Both the position numbers and the translations under genes were made by a program. A DNA stretch of 27,296 nt from Chara braunii (Eukaryota > Streptophyta > Charophyceae > Charales > Characeae): the NCBI GenBank assembly GCA_003427395.1, contig BFEA01000184.1, positions 2,373,650 through 2,400,945 on the forward strand, written 5' to 3'. The notes beneath the pieces were generated by a model, which saw only the letters and a program-made list of their open reading frames with translations, did no database searches and was not told where the DNA came from. Shown here in pieces: positions 10,167 to 20,052 of the stretch (position 1 is the first letter of the stretch; each line of letters opens with the position of its first letter).

Positions 10167-10550
10167 ATGAAATATGGAGCTGTCACGCTGCAGGGTTGGG
10201 TGAAGGAAGGGAGTTGGATGGGGTATCAGGTAGCGAAACTGCTATACGAACGGGCAGCCAGAGAGTTCATATAAAAAAAATACGAACCCGGGGCCTGCGC
10301 AATGTACACGATGACATATGAAACACACAATGTGGCTAGCAAGGATTTGTATGTTAAATTTGAGGCCACTAAGGAAGCTGATATGAGATGGTATACACAC
10401 TAAGAACTGTTGGAACTGCAGATTCTGAAAGTAAAACCAAGTGAAATTTGGTCAGAACAGGATCTGCTGACGATACTTTGTTCCATCCTAAAGAAAGGTT
10501 TACTTCAGAACACTGTCCACTGGGATGGAATCTGCTGGACTCGTCTGTAA
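10167..10550 (+). pseudogene. LINE ORF1 C-terminal remnant
   Basis: One plus-strand frame from ATG 10167 reads MKYGAVTLQGWVKEGSWMGY and onwards to a stop at 10548-10550, crossed by two in-frame stops (TAA 10272 and TAA 10401). It ends 17 bp before the ORF2 ATG at 10568, the spacing expected between ORF1 and ORF2 of an L1-type LINE. The segment WSEQDLLTILCSILKKGL looks protein-like, but I cannot assign it to an RRM or a zinc-knuckle domain. The ORF1 identity rests on position and frame continuity. Confidence 0.4.
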
Positions 10551-10567
10551 GAAAATAGCTGTATCTA

Positions 10568-13500
10568 ATGGATATCATCGAGGCAGTTTACCAGAGGAAC
10601 AAACACTGGAGGCAAATACTGAGGGACGCAGACCTCGATCCGCGGTCCATCAACGTCAATGGTATAGCATCCATTAATCATGACAAAACCCAGGTGATAT
10701 GGGACCAGCTGCGGGGGGTAGGAGGCAAAACATGGCCAAACATAATCTGTGTGCAGGAAACCCACACCATGAACAAACCTGAACACCAGCAGGTGCACAA
10801 AATGATATGGCCATACCCAAAAATCCAGGCATTCGCCCCCAATCCTGGGAGCGCGGGGGTAGCCATATGGGTCCCACCGGAATCACGGGCAGAAGTGGTA
10901 TACTCAGAGATAGACCAAACGGAAGGAAGGTGGATTTCGGCACTGGTGATGCTAGAGCTTGAACTCATATGTGTGGTATGCCTTTACGCCCCAAATGATG
11001 TCCGTGAAAGAAAGGAATTTTTTGGAAAAATGAAAGGACACCTGCCGGATGGTATCCCTGTAATCCTGGCAGGTGACTATAACGCAGCCCCGGATCAGGG
11101 GCTAGACAGATGGCAAACCCTTACCCCGTGCCCATGGTACATGGAGGAAGATGAAAGGATCATCAAGGACCTCTGCTACTCACTAGGGGTATACGACACA
11201 TATCACCGATCCCACCCGAAGGGGAAAGTCTTTACATGTCAGTGCAACAATGCCACAACTAGACAGTCCAAATCAAGGATAGACCTGATCCTCATATCAG
11301 AAGACCTTGAGGGGGCCCTCCAAATAGCAACAGTCCTCCCGCCCAGTCCGTTTGCGGGTCTTGACCATAGGACATGCATGACTGCACCGACCTTTCGGAA
11401 AAAAACGGATCAGGGACCGGGGTACTACAAATTAAACATTTCTCTACTAAAAAAAAACAATTTAAAACATACATAGCGGATGCATGGTCCTATTGGCGAA
11501 CGAAAAAGGATATAATAGACTCGGAAATAACCTGGTTCAACAACGGCCTCTTTTTTCTGGCAAAGAAATGCAAAGACTATGCAAAACTCCTCGCGTCACA
11601 CAAAAATAAACAAGAAATGACACTGGTAAGCCAAATCCAACAGTTGGAAGACCACACCCAAACAAACAACCAGGCCGCGCAGGTGACATTGCTGAAAGAA
11701 AAACTCCTGGATTTTGCAAAACACAGATGAAATGGAACACGAATTAGGGGGAAAATAACAAAGCATCAAACGGAGGCAACTATGGACACCCTTTTCTTTA
11801 GTACAACCAAAATCAGAACAAGAAGAACAACGATAGAAGGGTTGGCGAACCCCTGGGCACCAGAAGACGCACCGAATTTTTCCACTCCGCAGTGCGTCAA
11901 GATCGCAAGGGACTTCTTCAAGGACTTGTTCTCCTCCCACATTGTACCCCCAGGGAAAGAAGAGCACACTAAAGCGGTAGAGGACTTCCTTCGTCCTCTC
12001 CAACACCACCTCTCTCAGAAACAAAGGGATAGCCTTGAGGGACCCCTCTCCAAAGAAGAAATATGGACAGCGTTGATGCAAATGGAAGAGGAGAAAACAC
12101 CCGACATTGACGGCCTCCCAAAGGAATTCTGGGAGACCATGTGGAACAGATTGGATGAGGACCTCATGTCGTACTACCGCCAAGTGTGGAAAACAGGGGA
12201 GATGGGGGAATTGGTTGGCCAGGGAGTCATAACCTTATTATACAAAAAAGAGGATAAGATGAACATCAGAAATTATCGATCGATAACGCTCCTAACAGTC
12301 GTCTACAAGATGTTGGCTAAGAGTTTAGCAAACAGGTTCAACTTGATCCCTGTAATGAAGGACATTATCCACCCAGTTCAGACAGGCTTCATGCAGAATA
12401 GAAACATTCAAGAAAATATCCTCTTAGTCAATGAAGTCCTAAGGTTAACTAAGCAAAATAATCAAAACGCGGCCATAATCTTCATCGACTTTGAAAAAAC
12501 TTACGACCATGTAGATTGGTTCTTTCTTGATAGATGTCTCCACAAGATGAATTTTGGACCGACTTTTAGGAAGTGGGTGTTAATACTCCACAGGAACGCG
12601 ACCACAAGGGTTCAAATCAATGGCAGCCTCGCACCAGAGATCCGGATGGTCCGTTCTGTGAGACAGGGAGACCCTCTAGCACCTTTTCTCTTTCTGATAA
12701 TAATGGAGGCCCTGGCCGCAAATATAAGGCACCACAAGGACCTGAAAAAGATCCGGTAAGCATCCATACCTGAGGAAGCATTCCCGATTTGCTCCCTCTT
12801 TGTGGACGACCTGATAATAATGGTCGCAACCACATGGGAGAACGTGGAGGAAATCCATGGGCTAATGAATAAATTCTGCCAGGTATCTGACATGGCCGTG
12901 AATTGGGGAAGTAAAACTCAAGGATGGTGGATACCCTCACAAGGTGGGAGGCCACCGGAGGAGCCTAAAATCAATTGGCTGGACAAGGACACGCCTGTCA
13001 GAGTCCTAGGGGTCCAAATGACAGCAGAAGGCCGCCCTCCCTCAAATGATGAATGGATCACAGGCCCGACCCTTCAGAAAATGGCGGTATGGAAAGGGAA
13101 ACAAACATCGATATTCGGTCGAGCCTTAGTAATAAACAACGTGGTGTTATTCGCTCTTTGGTACAAATCAGTGAAATCACTAATATGGCCTCCGAGCAAA
13201 GAAGCAAAAAAAACACTACGAAAGCAGGTGGCGGCCTTCCTATGGAGAGGAGACCACGAATCCCCAACAGCAATCAGCCGAGTGGCATGGGACTCTGTCA
13301 TTCAGCCCAAAGCCCAAGGAGGGTTGGGCATCATCGACCCGACCACGCAGACAGCAACGCTCAGCCTAAAATGGATCCAAAAACTCATACTAGAACCACA
13401 ATCTCCATGGAGCGCGCTCGCATTGGACCAAATCAGAAAATTAGCTCCACAAACACCTTCATATGTCGACCCTCTGCTGTGGTTGGACGACAGGTACTGG

Positions 13501-15178
13501 ACTCTCTCACGACTTGAAGGCAGAACTGGTAGAACCCGTGACACATTCTGGTCGGAACTCATAAGGAACTGGAGGAGATTACGCCTGCCAGATAAACGAG
13601 GCCCTGATAGATGGGAAGAGGTGTACAGACAGCCTCTATTCGGCAACAGATGGGTCACCGACACGAGGAGCCGGGTTCTACATATCACAGCAGTGCCTTG
13701 GAAAAACTGGGTGCAAAAATGGATCACTAGAGTCGGGGACCTGTGGGACGCACAAGAGCGTGACTGGAAAACAGTGGAGCAACTTAAAAATCAGCTCAAA
13801 TATGCCCGTGCAAAGGAAGACCGTCTGGAGGACCTGATCTTCTCAGTACCCTTGGACTGGTACCGTATACTCAAAAAGGGACCTACACTACAAGAGGGGG
13901 ATTGGGTCGCAATAGCTGAGAGAAAAGGGTGGGTTGGCTAGATTCATGAGCTCCGACAGGAGGATACACTTGTCGAATTTTATGCAGTAAGAGGGCGAAA
14001 CCTATTGGAGGGCAGCCGTGACCCGTTTCAGTGGGTTGAAAGAAACCAGTTATTCAAAATCAGGATGCTGGAAGATGGACAAGAAAGGTTGGCGTACCAA
14101 CTGGAAACCCCAATTGCCATGTTACCCTTCGACCCCCAGAACTGGAGATGGACCTCCTCGAAATCCCCTTGAAAGGGGCCAAAAAAAGCCCTTCTCTTGC
14201 ACAAACTCTCGGTTAAATCTGCCTATCGGATGCTCCACCAAAAAAAAAAATTGGTGGACAGTATCAATGACAAATGGGCAAAGCACCTTAATGTATCAAC
14301 AGATCTGTTGAACCCAATCAAGTGGTTCCAGGAGACAAAGAGTAAACCGACAAAGATCACATCTCTTCATTGGCAGATTGCACACAGATGCCTTCCCACC
14401 CAAAACTGGCTAATAGACCACACCCGCATAGAACAAAAGGGGTTAGCATCCCCGTGGTGTCCCAACTGCCTGCAAAATTTTCCCAGTAGAAAGATACCGG
14501 TAACCATAGAACACATATTCTTGCAGTGCCCGGGAGCAGTCCTCACGTGGCGTTGGTGGGACCGAATATGGAAGAAAACAGTAGGAGAAGACTGACCCTT
14601 GGATTGAAGGGCGATACTCACAGGGCATTGGCCCCAAGGCCAGTAAAGTGAATTCAGATCCAATATGTTCCAACTGGGCAGACGAGCTATTTTATGGACG
14701 TTGTGGTGGAAAAGGTGTGCACTGGTCATATACAAAGCAAGGGTGGAAGGACCGGAAGCAACAGAGCACATCAAATCACATATACAAACAGAATTGCAAG
14801 CGAGATGGCAGGAGATAGAAGGGCAATTGGCCCTTTTGAACGACACCCTTGAAATTCAAAAGAAAATCGACGCCTACAGCAGAGAATGGCTGGGGAGTGA
14901 GCAAGGAGGATGGATAGCGTCGATAAAGTGGGAGGGAAGGACAGGGGAAATGAGCCAGAAACGGATAGGAGGAAAACGGGAACACTACGGGAACACTACA
15001 CAGGGATTACAAGTTGGTCTTCAACAACTGGACAGACTTAGACCCAACAGTACCCCTTCGCCCCCCACATGACTTCCCTTATCCCTTCCCCCCAAATGCC
15101 CTGGCAATAGTTGATAAGGCATGGTATGGCCATTCAGAAGGACAGGGCTCGGGCGACGATGGCCTCACAACAACATGA
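10568..15178 (+). pseudogene. LINE ORF2: endonuclease, reverse transcriptase, zf-RVT
   Basis: The start ATG 10568 opens an intact APE-like endonuclease (about 290 aa). Its family residues are visible: N31 in NVNG, E64 in CVQETH, D170 and N172 in AGDYN, D239 in SRIDLIL and D266-H267. A frameshift in the A9 run near 11450 moves the frame. After that one frame runs to 15072 with seven stops (11728 TGA, 12757 TAA, 13939 TAG, 14170, 14593 and 14605 TGA, 14644 TAA). The RT motifs are NYRSI, motif A IFIDFEKTYDHVDW (12475-12516), motif B VRQGDPLAPFLF and motif C FVDD (12799-12810), which keeps both aspartates. A zf-RVT with C-x2-C...H-x4-C follows (about 14340-14580). A second frameshift near 15000 leads to a C-terminal tail ending at 15176-15178. 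It acts by target-primed reverse transcription; this copy cannot make the full protein. Confidence 0.9.
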
Positions 15179-15595
15179 CAACCTCCGACCCTCTGGTGCC
15201 CCCCAGAGAAAGGACGGTGACGAGCGAGTGGAGGCCCTGACGGTGCGACAAAACTACATGAACTGCAAAGGCGACCAGCAGGGGAAAGCGCCGAGCACAG
15301 CTGGAGAGGAAAAAGGAAGTGGGAAAGGGGGAACTAGGAGTATCAGTAGTATCTGGCGCCTCTCATTAGGCGAAGAGGTTTCCTCGGAACCCGGAGCAAT
15401 CATTGTGGTCCCCCTGCGTAGCGGTCTGAATACCAATCTGATGTAAGATCCGGTTTTTTCAGCAACGATGTATCAATGGGACGCTCGACCCGGTTTCCAG
15501 CAAGTGCTGCTCCCCACTAATAGATGGAGCCTCCTTGAGGGTGCTAGCGGTGTCTGCTCTTATCAGCACCCCTAGCAGCAGCTCGGGCTCTTCTC
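15179..15595 (+). other. 3' UTR of LINE copy 1 with conserved terminal hairpin
   Basis: The last 275 bases are colinear with the reverse complement of about 15875-16165. The stem GCTCC/GGAGC closes a 12-nt loop at 15509-15530, preceded by CCCGGTTTCCAGCAAGTG. The same hairpin occurs at 15945-15966 (minus) and 18791-18815 (minus). It is a candidate recognition site for the LINE reverse transcriptase on its own RNA. Confidence 0.7.
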
Positions 15596-15620
15596 AAAAA
15601 AAAAAAAAAAAAAAAAAAAA

Positions 15621-15852
15621 TCCGGGGGAAAAGGTTCAATAAAGATTCTACTACCCAGAAAGTCCCAGGCATTCCCACCCTCATCTTTCCTAACCAGCTT
15701 TAGTGTCGGTGGGTAGCATTTCATAAATAGTGCATTTCATAAACAGTACTGTTTTCGTCGTGCTGGTGGTACACAAACAGGATAGAAAAGTCATCAACCA
15801 TCCGTACTCCTGAGATAAACCGGCGTTCATTCGCAAGAGCCCGTAAGAAATC
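15621..15852 (-). pseudogene. PLE reverse transcriptase, RT5-RT6 segment
   Basis: Read on the minus strand from 15852: the frame DFLRALANERRFISGVRMVD contains the RT5 catalytic signature MVDDF (15787-15801). A one-base frame change later comes YPPTLKLVRKDEGGNAWDFL with GSRI, matching PLE motif 6 (FLG..I, 15644-15661). A 16-bp tandem duplication (TTTATGAAATGCACTA) lies between the two. It continues exactly the segment that ends at 18535 once the LINE at 15853-18534 is removed. Downstream PLE sequence is cut by LINE copy 1 at 15620. Confidence 0.85.
15841..15852. repeat. Target-site duplication of LINE copy 2, left
   Basis: CCGTAAGAAATC, identical to 18535-18546 and directly adjoining the T22 tract of the inverted LINE. 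Bases immediately outside the two copies differ (C versus T before, T versus A after), which fixes the length at 12. Confidence 0.92.
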
Positions 15853-16352
15853 TTTTTTTTTTTTTTTTTTTTTTAATAAAGAAAATGCCCCCACCAATGT
15901 TAGTGGTGCTGATAAGAGCAGACACCACTAGCACATGGGGAGAGGCTCCATCTATTGGTGGGGAGCATCACCTGCTGGAAATTGGGTCCAACGTCCCATT
16001 TACAGACTGAATTTGGAGTTACTGTACAATAGAGAAACAATTGTGGGAGGTTCCTGCCAGCATTGATTGCCCTGGAAACCCAGGGGATTGACTGAGCAGG
16101 GCATTGAAAGGAAAGAATAAGGGGGGGGAACCTCTTCACCCAGACCCCGACGCCAGATTCTTGAGGCTACACACTAGTTCCTCCATCCCCCTATCAGGCC
16201 CAGACTCTTTTTTTTTTTTTTAAAGGAGCAAAAACCTGAGAGACTTTGACTTCCAACAGGATTGATTGCCTAGGGGAAACCCCGGGGATTAACTGAGTGG
16301 ACCACTTCTGACTGAAAACACAAAGACTTTTTTTTTTTTTTTTTTTTTTTTT

Positions 16353-16660
16353 GTGATAACCTTAGTCCTCTTACTGCTATCTCTCTTCACTCATCATATC
16401 ACTCCTCCGCTAGCTCTGCAACCTTAGTCCGCTTACCGCTATCTCTCTTCACTCGTGGTACCACTCCTCGGCTAGCTCTGCCTCTTCAGCCCCTTTCTTG
16501 AGGCTGCCTATAATTTTCCATAGTCTTCTAGGAGTCTAGCTACTCGGGCGTCTCTTCCCTTTCCATCACTTCTTCTCAGCCAGCTCTGCCTCTTCAACCC
16601 TTCTTTGCGGCTGCCTGATATTTTCCTTAGGCTCTAGCAGTCTATCTACTCGGGCGTCTC
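16353..16660 (-). repeat. Tandem-duplicated blocks in LINE copy 2 3' UTR
   Basis: On the plus strand AACCTTAGTCC.CTTAC.GCT (16361 and 16421) begins two roughly 60-bp units ending GCTAGCTCTGC. A second pair of about 95 bp starts CTCTTCA.CCC (16482 and 16590) and ends CTACTCGGGCGTCTC. Both pairs lie between the ORF2 end and the internal A26 tract. Copy 1 has no equivalent, so the UTR has grown by local duplication. Confidence 0.7.
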
Positions 16661-16686
16661 CCCCTTTTGTCATTCAGTCTTTTCCT

Positions 16687-18534
16687 TCACTCTCCCCCAT
16701 ACCATGTCACGCCAACCATGCTGTTCACTGGGGGGGGAAAGCAATCAGGGAATCGCTGCTCGGTCGCATTGGGATTGAATCGTCCAGCTTGGTCCAGGTG
16801 TTGAAGAGGAGTCTGTAGTCTCTAGTTATCGCCTTGTGGTCCCCCATCCCCCCTGTCCCCCATTTTCCCCTTTACATTCCACCTTTCCTATCCTCCCCCC
16901 TGTTCCCCCCCCGAGCCAGCTTTTGCAGAACTCTTTTATCCTTTGTTTTATTTCGTTCTGTGTGTGAATGTGTTTGATTTGTGCTTTGATTTCCTCCCAT
17001 CTTGTTGTTATGTTTGTATGAACCTGTTGTTGTATGGCCTCCGTAAATTCTGGTCTTTCCAACCTCACGCCCTCCATTTCATAGGTGCAGCGACGTCTCC
17101 AAAGTGCCCACAGTACTGCCCTGCGACCTTGCTTAAACATGTTGAGAGTGAAGTCATTTGGTTGCTCGGAGGGCCATCTTTCAAGCAACAGGGTTTTCCA
17201 GTCCCCTAGCCAGGGTGCCCCTGTTCCTATCTGGTCCCAGACTCGGTCCCACCATCGCCAGAGCCAGATCGCACCAGGACATTGCAGAAAGATGTGTTCT
17301 ATTGTTTCTGGTTTCTTTCTTGATGGGAAAGCACTGGAGCATAATCTGCACCAGGGGAGAGCAAGTCCTCTCTGTTCAAAGGTGGTCCTGTCGATCAGCC
17401 AGTTATTGTTTGGTCGGCACCGGTGTTCCATTTGCCATTGCAGGGAGGCCAGATTTGCTGGTTTCTTTTTGGCTAGCTGGAACCATTTCACGTTTCTCAA
17501 CGATTCTTTGCCGATGTTCAAATGTTTCATACATCTGGCTTCCACCTGGTCTCGCAGATTGATTTTTGGCCGAAGTAGTGTGTATGTTGCTTTGACTGTG
17601 ATATTATACAATTTTTAGTATTGGTTTTGCTTTTGCCCGTTGCGTTTGTCCATGTCCACTCTAAGGGGTCTAGAGGTAGTTGGGATATCGGTGTGTCTGG
17701 GGAGAATGCTACCCATCTGTCCGTCTCCCGCAACACCCTAATTCTTGAGAGTTCGTCCTCCTCGACAGACTGTATATGTTTTGGGCTGGTCCTTTGGCGG
17801 AGATTATCATTACCTATTTTGAATATATCCACCACCACTGGTCCCTTTGGATCACAACACACCACATTGCCCACCTCCCCCTGACGGCCCCGGATTGCTA
17901 CCCAGTCATACTCTTGTATTGAGGGCCCTTTTCTTAGAATTTTCCACCAACTTAGGGGGACGCATTCTATTAGATTTTCCAGCGCCTCCTCCGGTCTGTG
18001 GCAGTATCTCAGCTTTTCCTCAAGTCGTTCTCCAGTTATCCAGTATCTCCTGTCTACATCCCAAATATCCCTTATTCTAACCCCCCCCCTTTTCACCCAT
18101 CCTTTCCAAGGGGAATCCGTGCAATGCAGAACTTGACCCCTTGAGTTTGTTATCCTTCTATTTCCAAACAGTGGCTGATGGGCCACTTCTTCCCATCTTT
18201 CTGGTGTAGTTTTGTCCGGTAGGGGAAGGGTTCTCCATGTCTGCAGAAGGGTTGGCCAAAAAAGGGTTATTGTGCAGATCCTGTCTTGCCTCTTGTCTTG
18301 GCGAATCAGTCGGAAGGTTTTCTTGCTGAGACCTTCACCGTGGAATTGGCCATTCCCTGTTTTCAATCCATGTGAGTGGGTTGATGTGGGTCGGTGTTTC
18401 CGGGGCTAATCTTGAGATTTGTTCCAAGGCCAAATCTTTCCATGGGATGTGAGGGCAGAAGAGCAGCCGATTAAGCCATTGTATGGCCAATGCCTTGGTT
18501 TAAGTTGTAGGGTCAGTTATACCCAACCCCCTTT
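16687..18534 (-). pseudogene. LINE copy 2 ORF2 C-terminal third
   Basis: From 18534 the frame reads GLGITDPTT, then a stop where copy 1 has Gln (CAA to TAA), then TKALAIQWLNRLLF to WPIPR. A frameshift near 18345 leads into the 17527-18366 frame, and another near 17600 into the 16826-17611 frame. The latter holds the zf-RVT zinc site WCRLC...EHIFLQC and WRWWDRVW. After a further shift near 16840 the tail TRDYRLLFNTWTKLDDSIPM follows, matching RDYKLVFNNWTDLDPTVPL in copy 1, and ends at 16687. No RT catalytic motifs remain, because the truncation removed them. Confidence 0.88.
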
Positions 18535-18546
18535 CCGTAAGAAATC
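18535..18546. repeat. Target-site duplication of LINE copy 2, right
   Basis: CCGTAAGAAATC, identical to 15841-15852. It encodes DFLR of the PLE RT on the minus strand, and the same residues restart the frame at 15852. Confidence 0.92.
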
Positions 18547-18767
18547 ACTTTCAGCTTTTGCACATAAAAGATTTGCTAATGTCGGGGAAGAGTGTTTCCC
18601 CGTGGGGATGCCACATATCTGCTGGTACAAGTGGCCGTCGCGCATGGTGTATGTGTGACGGAGTTCGAACATCACCAATGATACGATGATATCAAAGGTG
18701 AGGCTGACGGATCCTTCCTCACATCTTACCACATTACCTTACCTTCACACCGTTGAGCCCGCATTTT
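18535..18767 (-). pseudogene. PLE reverse transcriptase, RT4 segment
   Basis: On the minus strand from 18732 the frame contains LTFDIIVSLVMFELRHTYTM, then YQQICGIPTGKHSSP (18583-18627) and LANLLCAKAESDFLRK. This is the PLE/telomerase-type RT4 block Q..GIPMG..SP.LAN, with Thr in place of the usual Met. The frame runs straight into the target-site duplication of LINE copy 2, and the missing continuation (RT5) is found at 15852 and below. Upstream, the element at 18768-20038 separates it from RT3. Confidence 0.87.
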
Positions 18768-20038
18768 TCTTTTTTTTTGAAAATAGGACATGCTCCGATC
18801 TATTCGTAAGGAGCAACACGTGCTGGGAACCGGGCCCACCATCCCATTTGAGAAACAATTTGAGAAAAATTATGCAGAATACTTTCAGATACCGGGGCCA
18901 TTAGCCGGCTTCGGCTGAAAAGATGATAACTATGCAAGCTACAAAAAAAGTTAGGTTCTCTAAGGATGATCAAGGATGATCATGAGAATATTCAGACCGA
19001 AAACCACCTGCCTTAGCGCCTGTCAGCGGCTCAACCCTATCCGCCTCTCCATTATACCCCGATACCAGTCTCTACCAGGCCTCCCACCCCCATTTGCTAG
19101 GTTACAGAGTGGCTCGACCCACCCCAGAAAACCTCCACCTCCTAGGTTACAGGGCAAAGCGACCCCCCTGGCTCCGGCCAACGTCGACTCTGTACCAGCT
19201 AACCAATAGACACTAGAGTGCCTTCCACCCTTAGCAACTCCCCAGATCTCTCTACCAGGTCTCATGGCCCTGTACCGCTCGGGTTACAGGGCTGTGCGAC
19301 CAAGCCCTAACACCGACCAGCGTCGTTCTCACCTCGTCCATTCACAAACCACTGGAACCAAGGACATCAACAGATCCCAGACAAGCCACCGATCGTCACC
19401 ATAGCTGTAGTTCCGATCATCCACTCTTTCATGCACTGGCTGCAGTCATCCAACGAAAATTCCTTCTCACCTTACTCCGGCAAGACTTACGGCGGTAGAG
19501 TCACCATCTCCACCGCTGTTGTACCCTATTTCCGCCCTATTGGCTAGCCCCTTCACCGCAGAGCGCATTATCTCCAACCATCACAGCAAACATGAACCAC
19601 TGCAACCAGCACCAAAATTATGAAGGTTTTTCCAGTTGGAACTTCAAAAATAAAAAAATCAGGAGACTCAGATAACGCGCAGGAATCGAAGCCATATAAA
19701 GCAATCAGCACGTATTATTCCCACAAGAAGAGAGGACGGGAGGGAACTACTTCTCTCCCCATGGAAAATCTTGCGCCTATTCACGTCTCTGCTGGATGTA
19801 AAAGGCTCACAAGAAACCGAGCGTCTTACTCCTCATCCCCAAGAAACGACCTCCTTCCCTTTCACTGCCTCCACTGGTAGGTGCCCCCTCACCCCCAGCC
19901 CCAGTTCAGAACAGCCCCCTAAATCACTCCAGCTCCCTCAACAACATACAATAACCCCTAGAGTATGCCCCCGCAGAGCTGAAGATCTCCCTTCCCTCGT
20001 GTACCACCCCCTCCAAAACCGCCGTAGCTGATCCGACC
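18768..20038 (-). mobile_element. Poly(A)-tailed non-coding retroelement, copy B, nested in the PLE
   Basis: TGAGCCCGCATTTT (18754-18767) and TGAGCCCACATTTT (20039-20052) flank it, a 14-bp target-site duplication with one A/G difference. On the minus strand the right-hand 5' part is pyrimidine-poor and non-coding, and the left end is a short A-rich tail (T9 at 18770-18778). Its 3' end GGGCCCGGTTCCCAGCACGT and the TGCTCC...GGAGCA hairpin (18791-18815) match the LINE 3' ends, while the body matches copy A at 3833-4940. It is probably a non-autonomous partner of the LINE family (SINE-like, long) or a heavily decayed LINE. Confidence 0.75.
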
Positions 20039-20052
20039 TGAGCCCACATTTT

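Larger units (their letters stand above)
10167..15620 (+). mobile_element. L1-type LINE, copy 1, nearly full length
   Basis: A non-LTR retrotransposon on the plus strand: ORF1 remnant (10167-10550), ORF2 (10568-15178), a roughly 420-bp 3' UTR and an A25 tail (15596-15620). ORF2 carries AP-endonuclease, reverse transcriptase and zf-RVT domains in the plant L1 order. Its 3' UTR is homologous to that of the inverted LINE at 15853-18534. The tail abuts the RT6 segment of the PLE at 15621, so this LINE probably inserted into the PLE too. No target-site duplication could be found because the 5' end is unclear. Confidence 0.85.
15853..18534 (-). mobile_element. 5'-truncated L1-type LINE, copy 2, nested in the PLE
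   Basis: On the minus strand it runs from a 5' truncation at 18534 to a poly(A) tail (T22 on plus, 15853-15874). Perfect 12-bp target-site duplications flank it. It encodes only the C-terminal third of ORF2, starting where copy 1 reads GGLGIIDPTT. Aligned by eye, the zf-RVT region is clearly related to copy 1 but well diverged, so the two represent different subfamilies. The 3' UTR is about 970 bp and holds two internal A tracts (T13 at about 16208-16220 and T26 at 16327-16352 on plus). Confidence 0.93.

Noticed and set aside
11596-12183. 195-codon minus-strand frame inside LINE ORF2
   Set aside because: It is an antisense shadow of the reverse-transcriptase domain.
15105-15446. Plus-strand frame after LINE ORF2
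   Set aside because: It lies in the 3' UTR, partly overlaps the ORF2 tail in another frame, and is not conserved in LINE copy 2.
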